From positions 7,068,320 to 7,132,319 of the forward strand of contig NZ_AP022871.1 in assembly GCF_011764565.1 (NCBI RefSeq): a stretch of 64,000 nt of DNA, written 5' to 3'. Both the position numbers and the translations under genes were made by a program. Within the stretch, counting starts at the first letter, position 1, and the number at the start of each line of letters is the position of its first letter. This DNA comes from Phytohabitans suffuscus. GTDB lineage: Bacteria; Actinomycetota; Actinomycetes; Mycobacteriales; Micromonosporaceae. The notes beneath the pieces are model-generated. The model did not search any database. It saw only the letters and a list, made by a program, of their open reading frames with translations, and was not told the DNA's origin. Below are positions 16,727 to 27,083 of this stretch, in pieces.

Positions 16727-18469
16727 TCAGGACGGGGCTGCCTCCAGTCTCCAGCCGCGGGTGCTGGAACGCTCGAGCCAGAAGGCGGCATAGCGTCCAC
16801 CGCGGGCGAGTAGATCGTCGTGGGTGCCGTGCTCGGCGATGCGGCCGTGTTCGTCGAGGACGATGATCTGGTCGGCGTTGACGACGGTGCTGAGCTTGTG
16901 CGCGATGACGACGAGGGTGGCGTGCTCGCGGAGCGTCTCGAGGGAGCGCTGCACGAAGCGTTCGTTCTCCGGGTCGAGGGCTGCGGTCGCCTCGTCGAGC
17001 AGCACGATCGGTGTGCGTTTGAGGATCGCGCGGGCGACCGAGACACGTTGACGCTCGCCGCCGGAAAGGGCTGCGCCTGCCTCACCGACGCGGGTGTCCC
17101 AGCCGTTCGGCAGGCGGTCGGCGATCTCGGTGACGCCGGCCAGCCGCGCGGCCTCGTCGATCTCCGTCTCGGAGGCGTCGGGGCGGCCGAGGCGAATGTT
17201 TTCCCGCAGCGTGTCGTCGAAGAGGTAGACGTCCTGGAAGACCAGGGCGAGCTGGGCCATGAGGTCTTCGGTCGTCTGGTCGCGCACGTCGATGCCACCG
17301 ACCCGGACGGTGCCGGCGTCGACGTCGTAGAACCGGGCGATGAGCCGGGTGATCGTCGTCTTGCCGGAGCCCGACGGTCCGACCAGTGCGGTCATGGTGT
17401 GCGGCGGCGCGGTGAAGGTGAGGTCGTCGAGCACCGGGGTGCCGGGTTCGTAGCCGAAGCCGACGTGGTCGAGCTCGACCTGCCCGGGTGCGGTCACGGT
17501 CGCCGGTCGCGTCGGCTCGGGCAGCGGCTGGGTGTCCATGATGTTCTGGATACGGGTCAGCTCGCCGCGAATCTGGCGCAGTGCGCCGCCGAACTCGCCG
17601 ATCTCCGACACCGGCTGGACGAACCGGGTGGCGACGCCGAGGAGGGCGAGCAGGTCGATGCCGGTCAGGTCGCCGCCGAGTGCGAGGGCGGCGGCGAGGA
17701 CGACGAGCGCGGTGAAGACGAGTTGGATGGCCACACCGTTCAGCGCGAGTCCCAGGACGGACTCGATCATCGTGCGTCGCGCTACCTTCTGCTGGGTGGT
17801 GATGGCCTCGGTCAGCGGCGGGTACCCGGCGTCGGAGGTGCGGCCGAAGGCGCGCAGTACCGGTTGGCAGCGGGCGAACTCGATGACTCGCTCGCTGGAC
17901 TCGGCGGCGGCCTCGTGCGCGGCGTGCTCGCTACGGGCGATCAGGCCGGCGGCGGCGCGGGCCGCCAGCGCGATCAGCGGGGCGGCGATGAGCAGCGCCA
18001 AGCCGATCCGCCAGTCGAAGAAGAACATCGAGACGGTCACCGATGCCGGGGCGGCGATGCCGATCACGACCGGAGTCATCAGGTGAGCGGCGGCGCCACC
18101 GGCGGCCATCGTGCCCTTGGAGGCGATCTGGGCGACGCTGCCTGTCTTCCCGGCGAACCAGCCGATCGGCAACGTGACGAGGTGGTCCCCGATGTTCAGG
18201 TGCATCGTGCGCAGCACGACCAGCGCGACCCCGAAGGCGCGCATCGCCTGGATGTAGTGCGCGATGCCGCAGCAGACCACCGCGACTGCGAGGACGCCGA
18301 TCCACCGCCAGGCACCGGACCAGTCGCCGTCGGCGAGGTTGCGGGCGATCGGCACGAGCAGGCTCACCGCGAGTCCCTGCAGGACGCCGTAGATGGTCGC
18401 CCACACCAGGAATCGGGTGTACTGGCCCTGGTGCTCGGGGCCGAGCACGCGGCGCAGCTGGCGGATCAT
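16727..18469 (-). CDS. ABC transporter permease-ATPase, IrtB/YbtQ-like half
   Basis: A 580-residue half-transporter. It has six membrane helices in residues about 15-300, then an ATPase with Walker A (GPSGSGKTT), signature (LSGGERQRVSVARA), Walker B (IVLLDEATAALD) and an H-loop (VVIAHKLST). The start is ATG 18469, overlapping the upstream partner by ATGA, so the two halves form a heterodimer. Exporter-fold pairs of this kind that are iron-regulated (IrtAB, YbtPQ) import ferric siderophores. An iron box precedes the partner gene. The alternative is siderophore export. It is complete and shows no frameshift. Confidence 0.85.
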   Translation of the reverse strand: MIRQLRRVLGPEHQGQYTRFLVWATIYGVLQGLAVSLLVPIARNLADGDWSGAWRWIGVLAVAVVCCGIAHYIQAMRAFGVALVVLRTMHLNIGDHLVTLPIGWFAGKTGSVAQIASKGTMAAGGAAAHLMTPVVIGIAAPASVTVSMFFFDWRIGLALLIAAPLIALAARAAAGLIARSEHAAHEAAAESSERVIEFARCQPVLRAFGRTSDAGYPPLTEAITTQQKVARRTMIESVLGLALNGVAIQLVFTALVVLAAALALGGDLTGIDLLALLGVATRFVQPVSEIGEFGGALRQIRGELTRIQNIMDTQPLPEPTRPATVTAPGQVELDHVGFGYEPGTPVLDDLTFTAPPHTMTALVGPSGSGKTTITRLIARFYDVDAGTVRVGGIDVRDQTTEDLMAQLALVFQDVYLFDDTLRENIRLGRPDASETEIDEAARLAGVTEIADRLPNGWDTRVGEAGAALSGGERQRVSVARAILKRTPIVLLDEATAALDPENERFVQRSLETLREHATLVVIAHKLSTVVNADQIIVLDEHGRIAEHGTHDDLLARGGRYAAFWLERSSTRGWRLEAAPS

Positions 18470-20316
18470 CGGGCGTCTCCTTCCGCGGCCCCGGCCGAGT
18501 GCGCTTGTCCTTGATGGGCACGCCACATCCGCGCGTACACCCCGTCGGCGGCGAGGAGTTCCTCGTGTGTTCCGGTCTCGGCGATGCGGCCGCGGTCGAG
18601 GACGACGATCTGGTCGGCGGAGACGATCGAGGCGAGCCGGTGCGCGATGACCAGCAGCGTGCGGCCGCCGACCAGTTGCGCGAGTGCGGTCTGGATGCGG
18701 GATTCGGACTCCGGGTCGGCGAAGGCGGTTGCCTCGTCGAGCACCAGAACCGGTGGGTCGGCCAGGATCGCCCGGGCGATCGACACCCGCTGTGCCTCAC
18801 CGCCGGACAGCAGCGCGTCGTCGCCGACGACGGAGTCGTAGCCGCGGGGCAGGGCCAGGACACGGTCGTCGATCTGGGCCAGCCGCGCCGCATGCCGTAC
18901 CTGGTCGAGGGTCGCGTGGGGGCGTGCCAGCCGGATGTTGTCGGCGATCGTCGCGTGCACCAGTTGCACGTCCTGCAGGACGAATCCGACCTGCTGGTAG
19001 AGCTGGCCGGTCGCGATGTTCCGCACGTCCACGCCGCCGAGGGACACACTGCCCTCGTCGACGTCGTGGAACCGCGCCACCAGCGTCGCCAGGGTCGACT
19101 TCCCGGATCCGGACGGGCCGACCAGCGCGGTGACCGTCCCGACCGGCAGGGTCAAACTGACATCCTGCAGTACCTTGTGCCGACCGTCGTAGCTGAACCC
19201 GACCCCGTCGAACCGCACCTGCGCCGACGTCGGCACGCGTGGGTCGGCAGGCTCGGGCAACATGGGCGCGGCGAGCAGGTCGGTGATGCGCTTGGCCGCG
19301 GCGGCCGCCTCCCGGCGGGCCTGCATCCCGAAGCTTACCGTCATGATCGCTGCCGGCAGCGACATCGCCACCAGCGCGGCGGTCACCACGTCGACGACGC
19401 TCACCCACCCCTCCCGGACGAACCAGGTGCCGAACGCCAGATTCACCAGCAGCACGGCCGGCGCGGAGATCGGGATCGTCGCCAGAGCGTCGGTGCGCAG
19501 CATGGGCCGCACCCACGCGCCGTAGGCGTCACCGAACTGCGTCGCCGCCGTCCGGTACGCGGCGTGCGCCCGTCCGGCCTGCCCAAAAGTCTTCACCACC
19601 GAGATGCCCGAGACGAACTCGACGATCGTGGCACTGACCCGCGCGATCCCCTGGTTCATCTCCAGCATCTTCGCGGTCATCCCGCGCGCCATCACCGCGT
19701 AGGCGACCAGGTAGAACGGAATGGTCGCGATGCCGACGAGCGCCAGCCGCCAGTCGAGGACGAACAGGTACGCCAGCCCGGCCAGCGGCACCGTGATCGC
19801 CGCGGTGGTCTCCACCGCGCCGTGCGCGACGAGGTAGTGGATGTCGTTGATGTCGTTCTGCGTGGCCTTACGCACCAGCCCCGACGAGTTCCGGGTGAAC
19901 CAGCCCAGCGGCACCCGGCCCAGCCGCTGCACGATGCGCGTGCGGATGATGCCCTGGAGACGGGCGTCGGCGAAGTGCGTCACCGACAGCGCCGCGCCGC
20001 TCAGCAGCGTGCGGGCTAGCAGCGCGACGACGACGGCGGCGGAGATCCACCAGACCCGGGCCCGGTCGACCTCTCCGTCGGCGAGAAAGGTCTTTCCCAG
20101 CTCGGCAATGGCGACGTAGGGAGCGATCGTCGCGATCGAGCCGAAGACCTGCAGAATCACACCAGTGGTAATCGACGGCCGTGCCGGCGCGAGCAGATCG
20201 GACAGCGCCCGCGACGACGCGCGGGCCTCCGCCCTCGCGGCTTCCTCCGTCGGTGGTGGCTCCTTCTCCCGCACCGTCGGTGCCAACTCGGGCTCAGTGC
20301 TCACCGTCGCGGTCAT
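18466..20316 (-). CDS. ABC transporter permease-ATPase, IrtA/YbtP-like half, iron-regulated
   Basis: A 616-residue half-transporter, first gene of the pair. It has a charged N-terminal tail (about 45 residues), six membrane helices (about 55-330), then Walker A (GPSGSGKST), signature (LLSGGEAQRVSIARA), Walker B (VLVLDEATAFADP) and H-loop (VIAHRLAS). The D-loop region reads DEATAFADPES instead of the usual DEATSALDxES, as in YbtP-type subunits. The start is ATG 20316, with a strong ribosome site (AGGAGGGG) and an IdeR/DtxR iron box 17-36 bases upstream. It lacks the N-terminal siderophore-interacting FAD domain of mycobacterial IrtA. Predicted role: ferric-siderophore import across the cytoplasmic membrane. 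Confidence 0.87.
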   Translation of the reverse strand: MTATVSTEPELAPTVREKEPPPTEEAARAEARASSRALSDLLAPARPSITTGVILQVFGSIATIAPYVAIAELGKTFLADGEVDRARVWWISAAVVVALLARTLLSGAALSVTHFADARLQGIIRTRIVQRLGRVPLGWFTRNSSGLVRKATQNDINDIHYLVAHGAVETTAAITVPLAGLAYLFVLDWRLALVGIATIPFYLVAYAVMARGMTAKMLEMNQGIARVSATIVEFVSGISVVKTFGQAGRAHAAYRTAATQFGDAYGAWVRPMLRTDALATIPISAPAVLLVNLAFGTWFVREGWVSVVDVVTAALVAMSLPAAIMTVSFGMQARREAAAAAKRITDLLAAPMLPEPADPRVPTSAQVRFDGVGFSYDGRHKVLQDVSLTLPVGTVTALVGPSGSGKSTLATLVARFHDVDEGSVSLGGVDVRNIATGQLYQQVGFVLQDVQLVHATIADNIRLARPHATLDQVRHAARLAQIDDRVLALPRGYDSVVGDDALLSGGEAQRVSIARAILADPPVLVLDEATAFADPESESRIQTALAQLVGGRTLLVIAHRLASIVSADQIVVLDRGRIAETGTHEELLAADGVYARMWRAHQGQAHSAGAAEGDAR

Positions 20317-20332
20317 CACCCCTCCTGAGTCG

Positions 20333-20352
20333 AAGTTAGGATAGCCTAACTT
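20333..20352 (-). promoter_or_regulatory. IdeR/DtxR-family iron box
   Basis: The palindrome TTAGGATAGCCTAA with AAG and CTT flanks fits the actinobacterial iron-box consensus TTAGGTTAGSCTAA almost exactly. It lies just upstream of the ribosome site of the first ABC gene, so Fe(II)-repressor binding would block transcription of the pair. Confidence 0.9.
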
Positions 20353-20399
20353 GATTTTGGATGCCTGTCCCCAATGACGCGGGAGGCACGGTTCAGCGG

Positions 20400-20412
20400 A
20401 ATGATTTTCATT
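20400..20412. promoter_or_regulatory. Possible Zur/Fur-type palindrome
   Basis: AATGATTTTCATT is a 5-3-5 palindrome about 50 bases before the methyltransferase relic. Its right half matches the Zur-box half-site (GATTTTCA); the left half does not. Weak evidence only. Confidence 0.3.
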
Positions 20413-20462
20413 AACGCCGTCGAGGCTACCCTCGCACGGCGCGAGAGAAGAGGACCAGCCCA

Positions 20463-21055
20463 TGACGCGGCAGTCGGATGCCGCTCCCGCCGGTCCATCC
20501 GGTGACGAGGATCCGGCGCAGTTCTGGGAGAGACATGTACTCCCAGCGTCGCGACAACACAGGGATCCGGGGATCCCGGGTCAACCCTCGACTCATCGAG
20601 ATCGTTGAGCCGCTGCCGCCCAGCGAAGCCCTCGACCTCGGGTGCGGCACCGGCGGTGACGCGCTTAGGTGAGCGCGTGACGGCCGAACAGCACGATCTC
20701 GCACGAACGTTCCCCGCCGGCACGTTCCATCTCGTCTCCGCGCAGTACCTCCACACACCCTTCGCGCTACCCCGGGCACAGGTGCTGCGGCAGGCCGCAG
20801 AGGCCCTGCGACCCGGCGGCCGACTGCTGATCGTCGACCACGGCTCCATCGCACCCTGGCCATGGAACCAGGACCCGGACCAGCACCACCCCACCCCACC
20901 CCACCCCACAGGAAGTGTTCGACGAACTGGCCCTGCCCACCCCCACATGGACGGTGGAACGCGCGGACCGTCCCCAACGCGAGGCGACCGGCCCGGGTGG
21001 CCAGACCGCCGTGGTCACCGACAACATCCTGCTCATCCGACGGTCACCAGCCTGA
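20463..21055 (+). pseudogene. Class I SAM-dependent methyltransferase, internally deleted
   Basis: The family is recognisable from DPAQFWERH, then YSQRRDNTGIRGSRVNPRL, the SAM-binding motif ALDLGCGTGGDAL, and later FHLVSAQYLHTPFALPR with LRPGGRLLIVDHGS. One extra base falls near 20541. About 90-100 bases are missing between GGDAL and ERVTAEQHDL, removing the acidic loop of the SAM pocket. An ACCCC repeat near 20888 shifts the final part out of frame, although EVFDELALPTPTW and TDNILLIRR are still readable. The gene is dead as it stands. Confidence 0.75.
20888..20907 (+). repeat. Pentanucleotide repeat (ACCCC) x4 inside the methyltransferase relic
   Basis: Four ACCCC units sit where homologues should read HHPTPQEVFDEL. 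The copy number puts the downstream codons out of frame. It may be slippage, a phase-variation-like tract or a sequencing error. Confidence 0.75.
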
Positions 21056-21114
21056 CTCGCCGCCGCACTCGCTGATGCGCTTGGCCCCGCCCTGACTCAG
21101 CGCCTTCACCACCG

Positions 21115-21534
21115 GTGGAGGCAGCGCCCGCCACGCCTCCCGCTAAGCACGTCATCCACGGCACAACCCAGCCACCCCTACCTCGCCGCCGCGAGCCGTT
21201 TCTGGGAGGCCGCTGTGCGGTGCGGCGGCGCGGGCGGTGCAGCCCGGGTGCGGCACGGGATCTGCTCGCCGCCGGCCGTACGCTGCGCGCCTCGGTGAGC
21301 GCCAGCGAGCGGGGCCCGGTCGGCGGGTTGTCCAAACGGGAACGTTCGGTCGGCGAGTTGCTGCTGGACGGCCTGACCCAGAGGGAGATCGGGGCCCGCC
21401 TGCGCCAGAAGCTGGCCGCGAGCAACCGTGCCGAGTTCGTCGCTTGCCTGTGGGACAAGGTCGCGCGTCGGTGGCCTGAGGGTCGCGGCTTGTCGATGTT
21501 CGCCAATGCCTTGGCGGTTTGCGACACCAGGTAG
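21115..21534 (+). pseudogene. LuxR-family regulator relic with damaged HTH
   Basis: The C-terminal helix-turn-helix is recognisable as LSKRERSVGELLLDGLTQRE then IGARL, but it jumps straight to RQKLAASNRAEFVACL. The recognition helix that normally lies between them is missing. The N-terminal part is a short, frame-broken piece of the usual large regulator. Nonfunctional by inspection. Confidence 0.65.
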
Positions 21535-21586
21535 ACGCACCGTCCCGGCTGCTGCCATCCTCAGCTCACTCAAGGAGGAGGAAGGC

Positions 21587-22021
21587 ATGCTCAAGCGAGC
21601 CCTTGCACGAGTCCTGCTCGTGCTCGTCGGAGTGTCGGGTGTGATAGCCGTACCCACCGCGGCGTACGCCGTCAGCTGTAGTGGGGCCGGCTGCGACGGC
21701 GACAATCCGCAAGAGTACGGATGCAGTCAAGACGCGTTTACCGTGTTGCAGCACCATGACCGGAGTGCCGGCACAGTCCAGATGAGGTACAGCTTCAAGT
21801 GCGCGGCCGCTTGGGCTCGTACTTCCGCCGGCGGTATCGGTTTCCGGATCGAGCGCCAGTCGCCTAACCGCATCGAGACCGGGGTGGGTCCTCCTTACGG
21901 CGGCGATGCCTGGACCAGGATGGTTGGCGGGGTGTTCTTCCGGGCCCGGGTCTGCGTCACCGTTCCGGTCAGTGGTGGCGCGCTGTCGTGCAGCGGTTGG
22001 CAGGACGTCGGATGGTACTGA
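21587..22021 (+). CDS. Small secreted DUF2690-like protein, cassette copy 1
   Basis: A 144-residue exported protein. The signal peptide (about residues 1-27) ends AAYAVS, after a strong ribosome site (AAGGAGGAGG). The mature part fits the DUF2690 pattern: a short cysteine-rich start (SCSGAGCDGDNPQEYGCSQD), DAFTVLQ, a strand pair VQMRYSFKC and AAWARTS, later cysteines in FRARVCVTVP and SGGALSCSG. It is homologous to the protein at 27084-27536. Both precede a giant secreted hydrolase, here with a 68-base gap. The biochemical role of DUF2690 is unknown to me; the pairing suggests a partner or inhibitor of the large enzyme. Confidence 0.75.
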   Translation: MLKRALARVLLVLVGVSGVIAVPTAAYAVSCSGAGCDGDNPQEYGCSQDAFTVLQHHDRSAGTVQMRYSFKCAAAWARTSAGGIGFRIERQSPNRIETGVGPPYGGDAWTRMVGGVFFRARVCVTVPVSGGALSCSGWQDVGWY

Positions 22022-22089
22022 GCGCTCAGCTTGAGATTTGACCGGTGGCATCCTCGGCGTGTTCGGCACTCGGCCAAGGTGGGACAACC

Positions 22090-25000
22090 ATGCAACGTAC
22101 CCTTCGTCGGACAGCTCGGCTCGTGGTCGCAACGATCCTGTCCCCGGTCGTAGTCGCGTCGATCGGGATGTGGCCGCCTGCCGGTGCGGCCGCCGCCACC
22201 CGGTTCGCGCCGGCCGTCCCTGCGGCGCCGGCCGTCCGTGCGGCGCCGGTTGTGGGGCAGGATCCCACGACGGTTGCCCCCGACCGGCGTGCCGAGTTGC
22301 TGCCCGCGGGGTGGCAGCGTTCGGACGATCTGCTGTGGACGACCGCCGGCGACTCCAGCGGCTTTCACCTGCTGGTGGCCGAGTCGTCGACAGGCTACAC
22401 ATGGCGGACGGCGGCGAGCCTGTCCGAGCCGGGTCTGGAGGCAGACCAGTGGATCGGCAACGCCTGCCTGACCGGGTCGGGCGGGCGCGCGGTGGTGGTG
22501 TACGCACCGCGGCACTTCACCAACCAGCAGCAGACATTCGACCGGGGCGGGTTCGTGGCGGTGGTGAACCTGGCCGACGGTACGGTGACGAAGCTCGCGG
22601 TGCGCACCAGCCTGGCGTACTACAACCCCGGCTGTGGCGCCGGCGAGGTCGCGGTCCTGACCCAGTCGGGCGCGGTCGACCTGGGCCGGACGCGGTTGCA
22701 CCTGGTGGATACCGCGAAGGGCTCGGTGGTCCGCCGGCACGAGCTGCCCGGTCAGGTGACGTCGGCGGTGCCGGCTGGTGCGGGTGTGCTGGCGGCGGGC
22801 GGGGTGGCCTGATCGAGGTGGCCGCGGGCGGCAGCCGGCGGCAGGTGGTGAAGACCCGTGGGACGCCGTTCGACCTGCATCCCGATCGCCTGGGCGGGCT
22901 GGCGTTCCTGGAGCGGCACGGCGACGTGGGTGTCGTGCGGTACCTGCCGAACCCACGGCGGTCAGCGGTCCGGGAGCTCGCCCGGGGGCCGTTGACCGAG
23001 GTGGGTCTTGCCGCCGGCCGTGGCGGGCAGGTCTTCATCACCGGCGCACCCACCGTGGCGGGCGAGGGCAAGGATCTGCCGGGCCCGGTCCGACGCATCC
23101 CGGCCGCGATCACCGCCGACGTGTCCACTTTGGGGGTTGCGGCGGTCAGTCACGGCGGCCCGGCGAAGGCCGCCGGGTATGCGCGACCAACGGTGCCGGG
23201 CGTCGCCAAGCCGATCCACCTGACCGCCCGGGTGCTTTCGTCGGGGACGGAGCTGGCCTTCGATGTCCAGCCCGGTAACCGGCTGGCCGATGCCGGTGGG
23301 CAGGGCCGGGCGGCCAGCCCGGCGCCGGGGATGCCCGCCCCGAGCGCGGAGGTCAAGGCCCAGCGCGCGGCGCCCGGCGGTGCGAGCGCGGCGGCGGCGT
23401 CGCCGACGGACCCGGTGGACACCGACCGCACCTGTGCCGTGCCGCGCAACGACGCGCGTACCCAGGTGGAGCAGCCGCACTGGCGGCAGGTGGAGTGGGC
23501 GGCGGACCTGGCGGTACGGGGGGCGTTGACGATGCAGCGGCCGGCCAACTGGAAGCAGTCCGGGCTGCCCGCGTGGTCGCCGCAGGGCATGTTCGCGCTG
23601 CCGGGCCTGGCCGGGCACCCGGGCGCGCGGGTGCCGGCCGCGGTGCTGCTCGGGATCCTCGCCCAGGAGTCGAACCTGTGGCAGGCCTCGTGGCACGTGC
23701 TGGAGGGCGAGACCGGCAATCCGCTGGTCGGCAACTTCTACGGGTTCGACGGCAGCGGCAACTGGGGCATCCGGTGGAGCCAGGCCGACTGCGGGTACGG
23801 GGTGGCCCAGGTGACCGACTGGATGCGGCTGGGACAGCGCCCCGCGAACGAACAGCGCGCCATCGCCGTGGACTACGCCACGAACATCGCCGCCGGCCTG
23901 CAGATCCTGGTGCAGAAGTGGAACCAGGCCTACCAGGCCGGCATCCACGTCAACAACGGGGACCCATCGAAGATCGAGAACTGGTTCGCGGCGGTGTGGG
24001 CGTACAACACCGGCATGAACCCGCAGGCGAGCACCGGCAACACCAGCGGCTGCACGCCCGGCCCGGGCTGCACCGACAACCGCGGCAACTGGGGGCTGGG
24101 CTGGAGCAACAACCCGGCGAACCCCGACTACAAGCAGAACCGCGCGCCGTTCCTTCTGGACACTCAGGACGATGCCCGCAACCCGCAGTGGTGGCCCTAT
24201 CCGGAGAAGGTGGTCGGCTGGGCCGCGTCGCCGATCGTCAAGTATGACTTCCGCACGGACGAGACCGAGGCCGGGTACGCCCAGGCGTGGTGGACCAACG
24301 AGGACAACCGCTGGTCGGCCAAACCGCCGCTGGACGCCTTCTGCGACAACGGACCGGGCGGGAACCGCTGCGACATCGACGCGGCCGGCAATCCGTGCGC
24401 GGAAAGCGACTTCCACTGCTGGTGGCACAAGCCGGTGGCATGGAAGCCCGGTTGCGTGATCGTGACCCCAACGGGCACGGTCGTACCGACCTGTGGCTTC
24501 GACAACTGGACCTTCAACCCCGGCGACCCGGAGCCACCGGGCGGCACCCACTACCCACCGGTCTGCACGAGCACCCTGCCGCAGAACGCCTTGATCGTGG
24601 ACGACGTGCCGGACTCGGTGGGCATCGTCCGCCCGGACTGCCCAGGCACCGCGAGCGTGGGGACGTTCAGCCTCCAGTTCGGATCGGACGCCGGTGGCCT
24701 GTACCCGTCAAAGGCCGACCTCCACCAGGTCGGCTCCGGCCTCGACGGCCATTTCTACTTCGCGCACACCTGGGGCCCGTTCAGTACGAGGCACAGCGTG
24801 CTCGGGACGTGGCAGCTGGACCGGACCTGGACCGACGTATGGGCCAGGGTGCTGGTCCACCTGCCGGGCCACGGCGCGCACACCCAGCAGGCCGCGTACC
24901 AGGTGGACACCGGGGCCAGCGCGCCCGCACCCAGGTTCCGTACCAGATACGTCAACACCGCCAGCCGCTACGTCGACCAGAACCAGCGTGGTGACCGCTG

Positions 25001-26056
25001 GGTCTCCCTCGGCGTCTTCCTGTTCCGCGGCACCCCCAGGTGTCGCTGAGCAACCTCACCATCGACGGCAGCGGCAGCCTGGACATTGCCTTCGACGCGG
25101 TCGCCTTCCAGCCGTTGCCGGAGAAGCCGCGGCATTTCATCACCGTGCTCGGCGACTCCTACACCTCGGGCGAGGGCACGGGCGTGTACTACCGGGAGGC
25201 CGACAACGGGCAGAGCGGAAACCGCAACGCCTGCCACCGCTCCCCCTTGGCATGGTCCTGGCAGGCCAGCCTGGCAGACAAGCCAAACGACGCCATCGGG
25301 GCCCGCGAAGCAACATTCGACCCCACACTCGACTACCACATGGTCGCCTGCTCCGGCGCGCAGACCGAGCACCTGCTGCCGAGCGACGGCACACGCAACG
25401 CCTGGGACGAGCCCGCCCGCGGCAGCTTCGGCGAGCTCCCCCAGGTCGAGCAGGGCTACCTGGACGAGAACACGACTCTGGTGGCCCTCTCCATCGGCGG
25501 TAACGACGCCCGCTGGTCCCAGATAATCAGGTTCTGCGCCACGAACGCGCTGGAGGACTGCGATGAGCAGGTGATGCCCGGTGACACCCTGCCGTTGGGG
25601 ATCCAGGTGCCGCTGGACATCCGGGGCAAGGTCATTCCATCCATCGAGACGGTGCTCAACAAGATTCACGAACGTGCGCCGCACGCGAAGATCGTCCTGA
25701 TGGGGTATCCGGTGCTGGTATCCGGGCCTACCGGGGCCTGCCCGACCACGATCAGCCTCTCCGGCGGGGAACTCGCATTCACCACGGAGATGGCCCACTT
25801 GTTCGCCGACGAGATGCGCGAGCTCACCGAGCGCCTGGACGACCAGTACCCGGTGGTCTTCGCCGACCCCCGACCCGACTTCCATAACAAGGGTGTATGT
25901 GGATCCCCGGAGGCCATCAACGGCATCGTCCAGGCCAAGACGCCCGGCGAGGACCAGCAGGCTCTGATATCCCAACAGTCCTTCCACCCCAACCTGCTCG
26001 GTGCACTGTTGTACCGGGCCGCGTACCAGCGTGCCCTGGCCGAACTCGCTCCGTAG
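22090..26056 (+). CDS. Giant secreted lysozyme-like/golvesin-like/SGNH hydrolase, copy 1 (two one-base frameshifts)
   Basis: About 1,322 residues if two missing bases are restored (a G near 22798-22805 and a C near 25033-25038). Signal peptide 1-36. Residues 55-400 are an unrecognised domain, perhaps beta-propeller, with APRHFTNQQQTFDRGGF. A linker leads to CAVPRND (about 447). The next domain has a lysozyme/transglycosylase-like motif (LAQESNLWQAS, about 523, with Glu placed as a catalyst) and CGYGVAQVT. Residues 850-1007 resemble a golvesin/xanthan-lyase carbohydrate-binding domain (HTQQAAYQV, WVSLGVF, IAFDAVAF). The C-terminus is an SGNH esterase: GDSYTSGEG (about 1020), GGND (about 1135) and FHPN (about 1298). 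I infer attack on an acylated cell-wall or other glycan outside the cell. The paralogue is at 27533. Confidence 0.75.
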
Positions 26057-26140
26057 GCACTGTCGCCAACCACCAACCAGAAAGGACCATCGAGCATGCA
26101 CGCCGGCAACGGCCACCCACCACAGGGGACAGTTACGACA

Positions 26141-26886
26141 ACGCGCGCGTAGCGACAAGGCGCCGAACTCGGTGTCGCCGACGGCGCGTGGTCGCTGCTC
26201 GTCGCCGCCCGCCGGGCGGCGCCGGTCGCCGGCTCGCTGCACGCCGTCAACGCCGCGGCCTTCCTGATGCTCAACGGGGAGGGCGACGTTGGGGTCCCGG
26301 TACTCGGGCAGCAGGACGAAGCCGGTCGCGAGCAGCACGACCATGAACGGGACACCGAGCAGGCCCCCACCCGAAGTGGTCCACCATCAGACCGCCGACA
26401 ACCGGTCCCACGGCGGTCCCGCCGAACAGCGTGCTCGCTCATACGGAGATGGCGACCGTCCGCTACTTCTCGTCACGGAACATCGTGGTGATCAGCGCGA
26501 ACGTCGACGGCGACAACGTCGCACCCGCGACGCCGAGCAGCGCCCGCGCGATGATCAGCATGAGGCCGCTATCGGCGTAGGCGGCGAGCACCGAGGCGAG
26601 CGTGAACGCCACAAGTGCCGATCATCAGCAGTCGCCGGCGGCCGATCCGGTCCCCAGCGAGCGCATCGTCAGCAGGAATCCGGCGAGCATGAACCCGTAC
26701 ACGTCGATGATCCACAACTGTTCGATCACGCCGAGATCGGCGCTCAGGTGCGGCAACGCCAGGAACAAGGCGCCGATGTCCATCGCCACCAGCATCGCCG
26801 GCAACGCCAGCACCGCTAACCCGGATCCGCTCCTTACGCCCGGCGCGACCGCCCGAGGGCGGCGAGGCGGTGTGGTCCATCGACAT
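26141..26886 (-). pseudogene. MFS drug-efflux transporter (DHA2/EmrB-QacA type) relic
   Basis: From ATG 26886 (after AAGGAA), the minus strand gives MSMDHTASPPSGGRAG. After frame breaks come LAVLALPAMLVAMDIGALFL, WIIDVYGFMLAGFLLTM and RIGRRRLLMIGT (motif A), then LASVLAAYADSGLM, ARALLGVAGATLSPSTFALI and VLLPEYRDP. These are the classic DHA2 N-half landmarks. At least three frameshifts and loss of the C-half show it is dead. It separates the two hydrolase cassettes. Confidence 0.8.
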
Positions 26887-27083
26887 TTCCTTCCCGGCAA
26901 GGTGGGCACGCGATGGCCGTGTATGTCGCCATCCATTGGGAGTCGGCGACGTCGGTGGTAAGGGCGCGGTGAGACGCCGGTAAGCGCCGCGCCTTAGCGT
27001 GCCGCTGGCACATCCATGAGCTTGTGAGGCGCCAGTGAGTTGGGTTCGGCGCGCTTCATGAGGCTGCGACGAGAGGGCATGAA

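Noticed and set aside
16820..18514. 564-codon plus-strand frame opposite the ABC transporter
   Set aside because: Low-complexity Gly/Asp/Arg-rich shadow of the real minus-strand ABC gene.
20888..20907. CRISPR-like or larger satellite repeat
   Set aside because: Only four 5-bp units with no spacers; no CRISPR array was seen anywhere in the window.
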